In this document: in pieces, positions 46,330-57,861 of the stretch
Layout of the letters: every line of letters starts with the position of its first letter
Position numbering within the stretch: position 1 is the first letter of the stretch
Source of the DNA: Pyrrhoderma lamaoense
Taxonomy: Eukaryota > Basidiomycota > Agaricomycetes > Hymenochaetales > Hymenochaetaceae
Direction: 5' to 3'
Assembly (NCBI GenBank): GCA_002794735.1
Contig: NBAZ01000035.1
Location: 59,940 to 123,939 of the forward strand
DNA: 64,000 nt
Translations under genes and position numbers: made by a program
The notes under the pieces: generated by a model
What the model was told of the DNA's origin: nothing
The model's input: only the letters and a program-made list of their open reading frames with translations
Databases searched by the model: none

Positions 46330-47130
46330 TAGTAGATCATTGATGGCAACGGAGCCAATCTATTTGTGAATCTTCTCGCACTCTTAGGGAGTTGATCAGA
46401 TTCGGACTGACCCTTCCAACAGGCCTTGGGAAATGAGAAAGAGCGGTGGCTCTATTGATGAATTGAAAGAGAGTAATCCTGTATGCGTAAATCAAAGAGA
46501 CTGCTTTAACGCGATTTGGCGACTGCTGTAGCAACAGACTTCCCATTACCAGCATGACTGAGAATGGTGAGCGCATTCGGCGTACTCATAGCTTTCACCC
46601 ATCTTTCTACATCATTTAATAGCTCTGTTCATGCTCTCTCCAAAAATATCTAACGTATGCGACCACCCTCACGTTCTGACTTCTGTTTCTTTTCCAACTC
46701 TGTAGCAACTTTATGGGTGGGCTATGTCGATGTCCCAAGCTCACCTTCTCGGGGTGTCTTTAGTTATGCCTCAATGATATTCTGTCTCTAAGAAGTAAAT
46801 TTAGACCTTAATCCAACTCATCTTAGAGCCCTCCAAGCCATCTATCGCAAGTTTCCTATTCTGCAAAACCACAGAGACTAAGAACACCATCCAGTCAACA
46901 TGTGATCTGTGTCTCCTTTTTATCTAACTCACCTATGACAATTCTTCGTGAATTGTCTTGTAAGGGATGCTACACTCAAGTAGATTGATGATGATAAAAC
47001 GGAAAGAATAAGAGAATTAGATGGGTTTTGGAAATGGAACTGTCTTTGTTTAAGGAGAATGAGCCCATAAAATTCTTTACAAATTGCCTAATCCACTCAT
47101 CTATATATTTCTCGAGTAGCATTGATCTAC
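46330..47130 (-). pseudogene. Degenerate NLR relic (P-loop and helical exons)
   Basis: On the minus strand, GHAGNGKS-like sequence near 46,555, the 'elekkqk' segment near 46,700, the coiled-coil exon near 46,850 and the helical exon near 47,000-47,110 can be aligned with gene A, but with many stops and shifts. It closely parallels the relic at 54,760-55,590, so both derive from one already decayed copy that was duplicated with the array. Confidence 0.7.
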
Positions 47131-49036
47131 GAAAATTTGATATACTTTTCTCAATGACGTTATATCTTGTGTAACGTGTTAAAGAAAGATATTTTTACAA
47201 GTCATAAGAGCCAAAAAAGCTGATAATTTTTCTAAAAAGAAAACATCATGGCTTTCGAGAATTATATTATCAATAGGTTCGAATCAGCCAGTATAAATGT
47301 ATTAATCAACGTTGATCTTGGAGCTCGCAGCAAAAAGAGGATGCAAATCAACGGACCCGAGTACCCGGAGAAGCAACAGCGAAGCGTATAGATATAAGAA
47401 CAGGCTGCTACTGGATTTTTAGAGACTATAAACTAAAAATTCTAAGGTATATCGCGTTGAGAGTGGAGACAAGAGGAGTTAAAAAGACTGGACACAGAGA
47501 AATTTTTCACTAATTAGTACGGTACGGTGAACAAGTAGGAATTAATATATCAGTATATTCTTAAGCCTAGCTGGTAAAATATTGTTCATCCACTTGCACG
47601 TACAGTATTCCTCGAAGGTATGAGTTAGGTAAGAATCAGGAGTCCTGACTTTAAGTTTCTGGCCCCTATTTGGGTGATTAACAAGTGACTTAGAATTGGT
47701 GGATAGGTGTTGCTTTTCAAGTTTCAATAACTGTTATTTCTAGCATGCGATTTCGAAATTAGTAAGTACAGACGGATATACGAACGGAAACTAGACACTA
47801 GTACATATGCGAATATATCCTCAAATTAAGGCGGGAGAATATCCAAAAACCGTATGTCGCCTATAGTGCCTGGTGTCCTCTCGTATACCTGTATAATCAT
47901 GTTGCATATCTCCCAAATCTGTCGATAGATTTGTATCCCATTTACGTATTAAAATTGTGGCTACTCTGTTGCTCAAATTCTACTTGTTGTTACAGCGAGA
48001 CCTGTTTTCATTATCTCCTTAGAGACCTAGAAGGTCACATGGTGTCCAACTTTATATCGTAGTTACCGATAATATATTTTACTGACACTGCTCTATCAAT
48101 TAGAGGCTTTTCACCTTGGATACCTTCTGCAGTTATAAGTATGACCAGGAGTGAAAAATATCAATTCCCTCGTATCATCAGGGACTGGTGAGAGCACACT
48201 GAGTCTAATAGATTTGCTGAGCTCTACTAGTTATTGAGCCCTAGCTCTAAGACAATTCGGTTTTTGGTGGCAGACAATTAAGGGAGAAAAGAAAACTCTT
48301 CCTGAGGTTTCCGCTGACGACTCCGAGTTCGGTAACGTTGCCACTCAAAATCCATATCCACTTCCTAGTTCCGGAATCATAACTCCGCGCTGTTTCTTCT
48401 CACTCTTACCCCAGTTCTTCTCTCACATATCCGATCTCGCTTTCTGTTTTCACTCTTTAAGTGGTTGTGAGCGTATCAAGAGAGTTTGAGCTTAGACGCA
48501 CAGTGCTTGTCTCGCATAAACCCATAAGAAACCCACTAAACAAGTGGTAAGGGGAAGGCGTTATAGTTGCATTTTGTACACCTAATAGTGAGCTGTACAT
48601 TATACTAAGGTGATCTTACATAGTTAAAAAACGAAGCATTAAAATAGCGTAATATTAAATTTTGAAGACGATAATGCGAGACGGAAAAGAGGAGACATAA
48701 GATAGTAGTTTGGAGATAACTGCGCATATTACTAGATAGTAAATCTATCTGTATCTTCTTACCAAAATTCCAAGCCCCTTTCAAAGGCAACCTGGACTGG
48801 GAATATTTGAAAACTCATATGTGCTTTCGAAGACAAACTAAGTGGATAAGAGATTTGAGACGTAGAGAGTATAAAGAAGGCTTCCTTGGAGTCAGTGAAA
48901 TAGTGATAGCTATTAGTCACAGTCTATGTGTATGATAGTAAGCGAACAAGATACATGTAGATAGAGAAAGTATTCAACATAATTGCGATGAATAAGATAA
49001 GTATGGCTATTATTATAAAATAATGAATTTGTAACA
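47131..49036. other. Spacer between gene B and the relic
   Basis: No gene is recognised. About 47,160-47,800 matches 55,600-56,240. About 48,240-48,780 matches the spacer between genes 1 and 2 in inverted orientation, including the empty site of the solo LTR. Confidence 0.6.
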
Positions 49037-52000
49037 CTAGGCGGGAGCAATTGTGGGAAAACAAACAGACCATTGATCCCCTCGATAGAGTGAAGCATCC
49101 AAACTGGTTGAGAAGCGTGTATTCAGAGTGCGTGGCCCATATACGAGGGAGCGACGGAGATCTGGGGGAATCCACATAAGTAACTTCTTGTTTCTTCCAG
49201 TGAGCCATCCATCATCTTCAAGCCACCATTTCTCTCCTTCGGACTCGACATTTATAGACCAGACATGGATTACTCCATCAAGGAGCCTGAGGCAAATTTG
49301 ATATGCATATTGTCAAACGTAGGGAAGGCAGCAACAGAGTTGACTTCTGATGAAACGCGGGACTGAAAGAATAGAACGCCAGTCGACGCGTTCCACACGC
49401 AGATAGTTTTATCAGCAGAGCCGGAGATTATCCACTTGCCATCGGGAGAAAAGCACACAGAGTTAACTCTGTTCGTATGACCTATTATTGGATCATACGC
49501 TGCTTGGCCGTTTTCAGTGTTCCAAACTCGTATTGTTTTGTCATCAGATGCAGAGACAACATATAAGCCATCCGGAGAGTAAGCGACAGAGTTGACCAAC
49601 CAGAATGACCTTCAAAAGTGGAAAGTAGACTGCTATTGGAAACATTCCAGATACGGACAGTATTATCGCGTGATCCGGAGACAATCTTCTTTCCGTCAGG
49701 AGAATAACAGACTTGGAAGACCAGTCTGTATGGCCAATGAGTGGTTTTGCTTTTAATGAGCCACGTTTGACGTCCCATATTCGGATTGACTTGTCAAGTG
49801 AGCCCGAAGCAAGACGAGAGCCATCAGGGGAAAAGGCGAGTGAGAGAACATCGTCAGTGTGACCGATGCATGTGATAAATGCATCGTCGATCATATTCCA
49901 TATTCGTATTGACCCGTCTATTGATCCCGAAGCGAAGTGATTTTCATCGGGTGAAAACGCGGCTGACGTACCCGAATCAGACTGTTTCAAAGGGCCTTTG
50001 ATCAAGTCACCGCTCTCCGTATTCCACACACAGACTGTACCATCGTACGAGCTGGAGACAAGATACTTTCCTGTTTTCGGTGAAATCGCGAACGTTCTGA
50101 TATCAGCTGCTTGTCCCTCAACCTCTGATTCTGCTAGTGTCACCCTTTTTCAACGTCCCAGACTCGGATCGTCCCATCTTCTGACCCAGAGGCAAAGTGC
50201 TTACTGTCAGGTGCGAATGAGACAGACCAAACTCTGTCTGTATGGCCTTCGAATCTTCTGGGAGGAGCATCGCTGTCGCCTGCATTCCACAGTCTTATTA
50301 TTCCATCAACAGATCCCGACAGAATATGTTTGCTGTCACCAGAATATGTAACCGAGTTTACGCCTCTCATTCCGTCTCCAGAGAATGAACGCAAAACGTT
50401 TCTAGTCGACACCTCCCATACATGAATTATGCTGGCCGCTGACCCTGATACAATTCGCTTGCTGTCTAGAGAAAATGAGAGAGAAAAGACTGTGCCCGAG
50501 TGGCCTTTGAATGGGTCAAAGTGCATCTTTCTGCTTTCTGCATCCCATAAAATGATAGTTCCTTCCCAAGAGCCTGACGCAAGATAGCGTCCATTGGATG
50601 AGTTGGGTGAGAACATGACACTGTTCACAGCTTCTGAATGCCCTCTCAACGGCTCTCCGATTGGCGCATGACTCTCAGCATCCCACAGTCTCACAGTCTT
50701 ATCATAAGAACCCGATGCTATGAACTTTCCATCTCCAGAAAACGCGACAGAAGTAATCCTGTCTGAATGGCCAGTAAGTGGACCATAAGCACTCTCACCA
50801 GTGACCGCATTCCACACCCGCACTGTCTTATCATCAGACCCCGAAGCAATATATTTCCCATCTGCAGAGTACGCAACACTCGACACTCTGCCATAATGTC
50901 CTTGAAGTGTTCCGAGGAGTCGTCTGCCACTCACCACATCCCATACCTCAACGACACCCGCTAGTGATCCTGATACAATTCGTCTACCATCAGGCGAGTA
51001 TGAAATAGAAAAGACCTGATTGCCAACATATATTTGCCTGGTGCATGCCATCCGGGGCTTGTTTCCAACATACTCAACCCGTGTCAGTGATTGTGCATGC
51101 TTAGCATAGTGTTCGGCGACGATGGAGTCCTCCTTCATTAACGGGAGGAATGACACGTACAAATGGGGGATACTTTGGGAGATCGGTTCGATGAATCTGA
51201 GGAGCTGAGCTTGGGCATCTTGGAGAAGTGCAGATAGTTTCGTGTGCTTATTCTATAAGAAAATTAGTTTGAGTCATGATTTGATCCAGAATCACTTACC
51301 CCTATCCAGGTAACGGCATTCTCGAGCGACTGCAAAAGAAAATCGTATAACGAGCCTGTGAGGCTGAGGACCTCGACCCAATACAGTAACTGATTGAACG
51401 CAAAGTATTCAAGCTGATTGCATAGATCTTCTGAATAAGGAGCCTCTCGCAGATGAGAAGCCCAATGGCGACAAGCATATAGTAACGAGGCAGAGATGTT
51501 GTCTTCTACTCGCTTCTCAAGTCCAGGAACGTCCTTGTTCAGCAGGTATGATGTCTCCAGATTACATATATTGAACCGAAGAATCTCCATCACCTTGAAG
51601 CATCGCAGCGTAATATGCGTTTTTTCTTTTTCCTGGTCAATAAACCACGCCTTTCCACGTGTTTCATTCGAGATAAGATAGTCGTACAAGGAGGTGTGAT
51701 ATAAACGGACAGGCTGGCCGGAACCAAATGCTGCTATTGAGCGTAGTGACTTTAGAATGCTCTTTGTCGTCCCAGGCTCATATCCCAGCATTGTATCGAA
51801 AGTCGTGGTCGTCAGCTGCTCCTTACCAAACAAGATCATTGAAAAGATCTTCAGGAATTCGATTTTCGTCTCTTCATCCCAGTCAAGGAGTTCTCGAGTG
51901 CCGTTTCATATAAATTGGCAAGTGATAACGATTTCACGCTTACTAACCGCTTTAGTTCAAATTCTTTTTTCCCTTTCTTATATTTAACTAGTCGCACAGC

Positions 52001-54112
52001 CGTTGCAGCCCATATAAAAAGTCCATCTGCGGCGTCACCCAATATTCTCATATTCTCCTCCCAAGGCCATTCAGGTTCTATTTCAATCCTACCATCGTCC
52101 CTCAACTTCCCCAGCTCAACTCTTATGTATTTTAGGACATCGCTCTTGGCGTCTTCTGACTCGTGATCTAGATTCATGTGGCGCAGTTGTAGTCGTTTGA
52201 GCTCCTCAGGTGAAGCGATATCTTCCTCTGGTCGACTAGTGACAAGAAAGCGGTAGTTGGAAGGTAGGGTCTGTAGTTTCTCCTTGATTAACCTGATATA
52301 CGGCCCCCGCGACTCATTACTCCCACACTCGTCCAGAGCATCGAGAACGATGAGAATTTCATCCTTTCCCTTTCCTTCCTTTATAATTTCTTGAAGAGGG
52401 TCAGAAAGCAAGATCTCGAAGGCCCTTTCTGGTGTAGCAGTGGTTATATCATTTGCATCAAGCTGAACATCGATGGCATTGGCAGTTTTTTGGCAACGGA
52501 GGGCTAGATCGTATGCGATAGTACGGAAGATGTATGCAGGATCGCTTTTATCCCTCAGGAAATACTGATGTGAACCAAGCTGGCCCTTCCTCTGATAATT
52601 TTCTGCAATGGTCGTAGCAATCGTACTCTTGCCTGTTCCAGCACGGCCAAGGATGAATAAAACATTGGGTGCATCCGTATCGTGTATCCACTCCTCTATT
52701 TCCTTCAAGACCTCCACACGTGTTCCTCTCAGGCAGGAATGGCGATCAGGTTTACCCTCGTGCTTTGGTTTCAGTTTCTCTTTTAACTCTGTATCAAGTA
52801 TGATTGTAAGCGGATGGTGTTGGAGTCTTAGATCTAAATTTACCTTTTCTGAGTTCCCTTATTTGCTCCTCAATGATACCCTGCCTCTTAAATGCCGATT
52901 CTAGATCCACTTTCAGACTGTCTAGCGTATTCTCCAAGTCATCTATTGCAGCTTTCTTGTTCTGCAATATCGCACGGACTAAGAACACCATCTAATCAGC
53001 ACGTGAGGTAGGTCACACTACTTATCTATCTCACCTATAAACCCCTTTCGTGCATAGTCTTGGAGAAGGATGCTGCATTGAGTGATGAATACGAGAAGCT
53101 CGGTCATCACTGAAAGTAAGGACTCGGATGGATTTGCAAAGACGGAGGTTTCCTTGTTGATCAATAACAAATTCATCAGGTCTTTTACAAGATCCTTGAC
53201 TCGTTTGTCGGTTTTTGTTTGAGTAGCGATGATCTACAAGAATCAGGTCTAACTGATTGAGATTCAACAAAAAGCTTACTTTCAAAAATGCTGTCGTCAT
53301 GCACCATGTTAGCTTCAGATATGGATTTGCCTGTATATGATCTCGTCAACATTATATTGCAGTAATCAACTTGAAAGGTACCCACGTCGGCTATGCTGTC
53401 GCCGAATTCTACGAATGCAGTGATTTTATAGCCAATATTCACTAGTGATTGGCATCCGTCGCTTTTTGCCGCGCTCATTGCTATGTCAAATATGGCGTTG
53501 ACGTTATCCGCAAAGTCATGTTTGGAAGGATGAATGTCAAAGAGGACATGAGCGAGATTCATGAGAGTCAACTCTGCATTCATCATCTTGTTCGATGGTC
53601 GAAGACAAAGAAATATTGCATATGATCCTGACTTCGATTGTAGGGGGATGCAAATATCTAGTTTACTTCAGTTTATACTTGTGAGTGGAGATACTAAATC
53701 GCTCTTACTTTCACCATTTACCCTAAGTAGCTCCTCCAATGAGCATTCTTTACTTCCAATACTAGTATCGATCAAACCCTCCTTCATCAGTTTGATTGTG
53801 AACCTAGTCTCAATGTCCGAGCATGTACACGCACTTGTTCACAATAAGTCATTCTTAGCTTCAAAAATTGAGATGAACAGGTGATCGGGTAGCGCACATT
53901 GGGAAAGTCTCATTCCACTCGGGCGGTAATCTATTTACAGAGCTTGTTCTATAGCTCTCATCTCCAAACGAGATCTTAACATATAGCTCTGGTGCTTTTG
54001 ATTTTTCGGGAACAGTTACGTCTGATCGTGATACTAGTTGAGGGAAAATCAGACAAAGAAAGATTATCTTGAGCACTCGTGACTTACCTCGAAGTGTGTA
54101 ATACGATGTCAT
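49037..54112 (-). CDS. NLR gene B: C2-like / NACHT / 14x WD40, five apparent 1-nt deletions
   Basis: Start ATG 54112 (MTSYYTLRG, intron, SRSDVTVPEKSKAPELYVKI). C2-like domain to about 53,600, with WNETFP. Helical segment SDGCQSLVNIGYKITAFVEF (about 53,450) and coiled coil VRAILQNKKAAIDDLENTL (about 52,980). NACHT: LGRAGTGKSTIATT (about 52,640), VLDALDE, RFLVTSRPEEDI. The linker intron is near 51,255-51,300. Fourteen blades and the tail GDQWSVCFP end at TAG 49,037. Comparison with gene D shows one-base deletions near 51,886, 50,143, 49,721, 49,598 and 49,281, several in GGG or TTT runs; no nonsense substitution. If these are errors the gene is whole; if real, it encodes a NACHT protein truncated before the propellers. 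Confidence 0.82.
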
Positions 54113-54218
54113 GGAGTACTCTGGCCTGCTTGAGTGCTTAGGTAGTATACTTCAGAGTGCGAAGGGTAGAGGGTTGAACCCAGGGAGAAAAAGAAGTCTG
54201 CCCTTAATGATATCAACT

Positions 54219-54254
54219 CTGCCTCAAGGCTGTCTAATGGAAATCACCGGTTGT
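54219..54254 (-). promoter_or_regulatory. Conserved upstream motif of gene B
   Basis: Same block as 45,825-45,860, 107 bp before the start codon. The adjoining 60 bp are also conserved (AGTGATTGTGATCAAAT on the plus strand in both). Confidence 0.5.
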
Positions 54255-54759
54255 TGGTAAATTTAGAAACAGCACGGGATCTAGGAGTGATTGTGATCAA
54301 ATTACTGACGTGCGTATTCAGCTTGAGCCTGTTTTGGAAGATGTTTGGTGGTAGTTTTGAAAATAGTGTTACATATATTTCCGCATAGTCTGGTGATATT
54401 ATCTAAAAACATAAAGAAACGTTCCCAACTATGATGCTGGTTATTTTGTCTTTCAAGTATCTAACACAACTTCACCCAGTAGTTAAGATGTTTTTTATAG
54501 TTGGTTGAAATCCACTAACAGGTATCCCGATTCCAATGATATTTAGTATTCAAATGAGAGTACGTCCACATACAAGAGGGCAACAAATGTTATAGTTTCT
54601 CCTTCACCCCTTAAGATTTTCTTAAACACGTTTCTGCAGCATGAGAGATAGATGTCAGACATTAATCATGGATCCACCTCTGGTATCACGATCCTCAGCT
54701 GGCAGTCTTGTAGAACCATTAAAACTGGCGGATAGTGGTAAAAACAAGGATATCTGAGA

Positions 54760-55590
54760 TGGTAGATTATTGATAGTTAGCAGCATTAGAGCCAGTCTGT
54801 TAGTGAATCTTCTCGCATTTTTAAGAAGCTATTTCGATTGGACCGGCCCTTCCAACTAACCTTGAGATATGAGAAAGAGTGGTGGCTTTATTTATGAATT
54901 GAGAAAGAGTTATTCTACTTGTGTGAACCATACAGACTGATTTGACACGTTTTGGTGACTGCTGTAGCATTAAACTTTCCAGTACTAGCATGACCAAGAA
55001 TGATGAGTGCATTCGGCATACTCCTGCCCTCCACTCATTCCTCTACTTCTCCAAACAGCTCTGTTCATATTCCTTCCAGAACTCTCTAACGCTCGTGTCC
55101 ATCCTCATTCTCTGGCTTCTGTTTCTTTTCCAACTCTATAGCAGACCAGTTTATAGTTGGCCAATGGTGTTGCGATGGTGTTGTCCCAGATTCAAGCTCA
55201 CCTTCTCTGAGTGACTTTCGTTGAGCCTCAATGATATTCTGTCTCTCAGAAGCTGACATCAGACCTATACTCAAGCATGCCTTAGAACTATCCAAGCCAT
55301 CTATCGCAAGTTTCCTTTTCTGCAAAACCTCACAGACTAAGAATATCCAGTCAACATGTGATCTAAGTCTCCTTTTTATCTAACTCACTTATGAAAATCC
55401 TTCGTTCATTGTCTTGTAAGGGATGCTACACTCAAGTAGATTGATGATGCAAGAAGGAAAGAATTAGATAGACTGTTGGAAATGGAAATATTTTTGTTGA
55501 CAGAGAACAAGAACATAGTAATTTTTACAATTTGCCTAATCCACTTATTGATATTTTTCGAGTAGCAATGATCTACAAAACTTGATATAT
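54760..55590 (-). pseudogene. Degenerate NLR relic, twin of 46,330-47,130
   Basis: The minus strand shows a decayed P-loop region (HSSFLVMLVLESLMLQQSP), the AIELEKKQKPENEDGHE segment (about 55,140-55,090), a coiled-coil exon (QNIIEAQRKSLREGELES, about 55,240-55,190) and a damaged helical exon near 55,400-55,570. Walker B and everything beyond are absent. It shares its decay pattern with the relic upstream of gene A. Confidence 0.7.
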
Positions 55591-56479
55591 CTTTTTCAAT
55601 GACGTTATATCTTGTGTAACGTGTTAAAAGTTACTATTTTTACGAGCTATAAGAGCCGAGAAAGCTGATAAATTTTAAAAAAAATATCATGACTTTCGAG
55701 AAGTATATTATCAATAGGTTCGAATCAGCCAGCATAGATGTATCAATCAATGTCGATCTTGGACTCTCAACAAAAAGAGGATGCAAATCAATGGAAGTCG
55801 AGCACCTGGAGAAGCAACGAGGAAGCGTAGAGATCTTATAGTAAGCTAGTATTGAAGTTTTAGAGACTATAAACTTAAAATTCCAAGGTATATCGCGTTA
55901 AGAGTAGAGACAAGAGGAGTTAATAAGACTGGACACAGAAATATTTCACTATTTAGTATAGTACGGTGAGCTAGTAGGATTAATGTATCAGTATATCCTT
56001 AAGCCCTGCTGGTAAACAATTGTTTACCCAATTGCACATACAGTATTCTACGGAGTTATGAGTTAGGTAAGAATGAGGAGTCCTGCGAATCTGAGTTTCT
56101 GACCCCTATTTGGGTAATTAATAAGTGCCTTTAAATTGGCGATCAGGTGTTGCTTTTCAAGTTTCAATAATTGTTATTTTTAGTATGTGATTCCAAAACT
56201 AGTAAGTACAAATTGAATATACGAAAGGACACCAGGCACTAGTATAATGCGAATGTATCCTCAAACTAGTGAGCTGTACTTTAAGAAGGTGATTTTACAT
56301 AGTAAAATATGTGCTTTTGTAGACAAACTAAATAGAGAAAAGATCTTTAAAGATGTAAAGAAGATAAGGTTGATTTACTTGGCGTCAGTGAAATAGTGAT
56401 GGATATGAGTAATAATCTGTGTATGATAGTAAGCGAACAAGATGAGCGTAGATAGTCAAAGTACTTGATAGAATTGCGA
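55591..56479. other. Spacer homologous to 47,160-48,620
   Basis: Matches the spacer upstream of gene A's relic, with an internal deletion: 56,230 continues with sequence matching 48,590. No gene is recognised. Confidence 0.55.
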
Positions 56480-57175
56480 TGGAGTGACGGAGATATGGGG
56501 GAATCCACATGAGTAACTTCTTGTTTCTTCCAGTGCGCCATCCATTATCTTCAAGACGCCATTCTTCTCCTTCTGATTCGACATCTACTGGCCAAAAATG
56601 GATTACTCCATCTTCAAAGCTCGAAGCAAATTTGATATGCTTATTGTCAGACGAAGAGAAGGATGCGACACAATTGACTTTTGATGAAACACGGGATTGA
56701 AAGAAGAGAGCGCCAGTCGATCTTTATAACCCGAGACAGCATATAGCCCATCGTTGGAGTGAGTGATAGAGTAGACATGACCAGGATGTACATCAAAGGT
56801 AGAAAGTGGGTCACCATTGGAAGCATCCTAGCTACGAACAGTCTAATCAGCTGATCCAGAGACAATCTTCCTTCCGTCGGGAGAATAATAGACTGAGTAG
56901 ACACCACCTGTGTGCCCAATGAAGGGTTTTGTTGCCAGCGAACCACTTTCGACATTCCTTACATAAATTGACTCGTCTCCAGAGCCCCCGAAGCAAGATG
57001 CTTACCAACAGGAGAAAATGAGACACCGTGTCTGATAATTGCTCCTTCCCGAACATGATCAACAAAAATATTCTTGAGAAATCCCTTTTCATATCTTCAC
57101 CCCAATCAAGTGAGCCCTCGAATGTCGTCGTGTGCAATTCACCAAGTGATAATGATTTAGTGTTGACCAAACGCT
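56480..57175 (-). pseudogene. Chimeric NLR remnant: winged-helix piece joined to WD40 blades 10-14
   Basis: On the minus strand, VNTKSLSLGELHTTTFEGSL and MFGKEQLSDT (about 57,170-57,030) run directly into VSFSPVGKHLASGA of a late WD40 blade (from about 57,028), then decayed blades and the pre-tail region near 56,560. The linker and blades 1-9 are missing. This is a large internal deletion in a former NLR gene. Confidence 0.75.
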
Positions 57176-57861
57176 TCCCATACAGACCGATAACTATGAT
57201 ACACTAGTAATGTCAGGTATATTTCTGCATTTTCCATTTCTGGCTTTCTTTCATTATCATCTGTCCCACGTGCAAATGAATTAAGCAACCTTGATCTTGG
57301 ACCACGCAGTAATCAAGGCACACAAATCAATGGATATAAAGCTCTCCTCAAGTAGTAGCAGTGAAGCGTAGAAAGCCCATAATAAGCTACTACACACTCT
57401 GAGAGTTCGAGTGAGATTAGTGATAAAGAAAGAAAGCATGTAAAGAGGTTGATTAGATATACATGTATGAATAGTTATCTGAACTTTTCTTATGACGGGT
57501 AAAAAGGTGGAGACATGATAAGATTTATACGACCATGCATATCGTCAGCTTATAATATATCATCCAATAACTCGCGAGACGAGCTATAGACTACTCAGAT
57601 TCGAGTTCTCCTGAGAAGTATTAATGCATAAGTGCGGACCAATTGAATGACGAAAGGGCTAGTAGAGACACAAAGAGAAGGACATTGAGTGCAATCGTGG
57701 AAGAGACTAATAGAAGGAGTACTTGTATACATTGGAATCATAATTGATGCTACTCCAGTACTGAAACAAAAAAAATGACGCGAGTACAAATGTGTAGGTT
57801 AAGAAAACATAATAAGATACAGATGATGATGCGGATAAACTCGTAAGATTAAGGAAGGATA
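57176..57861. other. 3' flank of gene D, nothing recognised
   Basis: AT-rich spacer between the chimeric remnant and gene D. No gene or clear repeat is seen. Confidence 0.45.
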
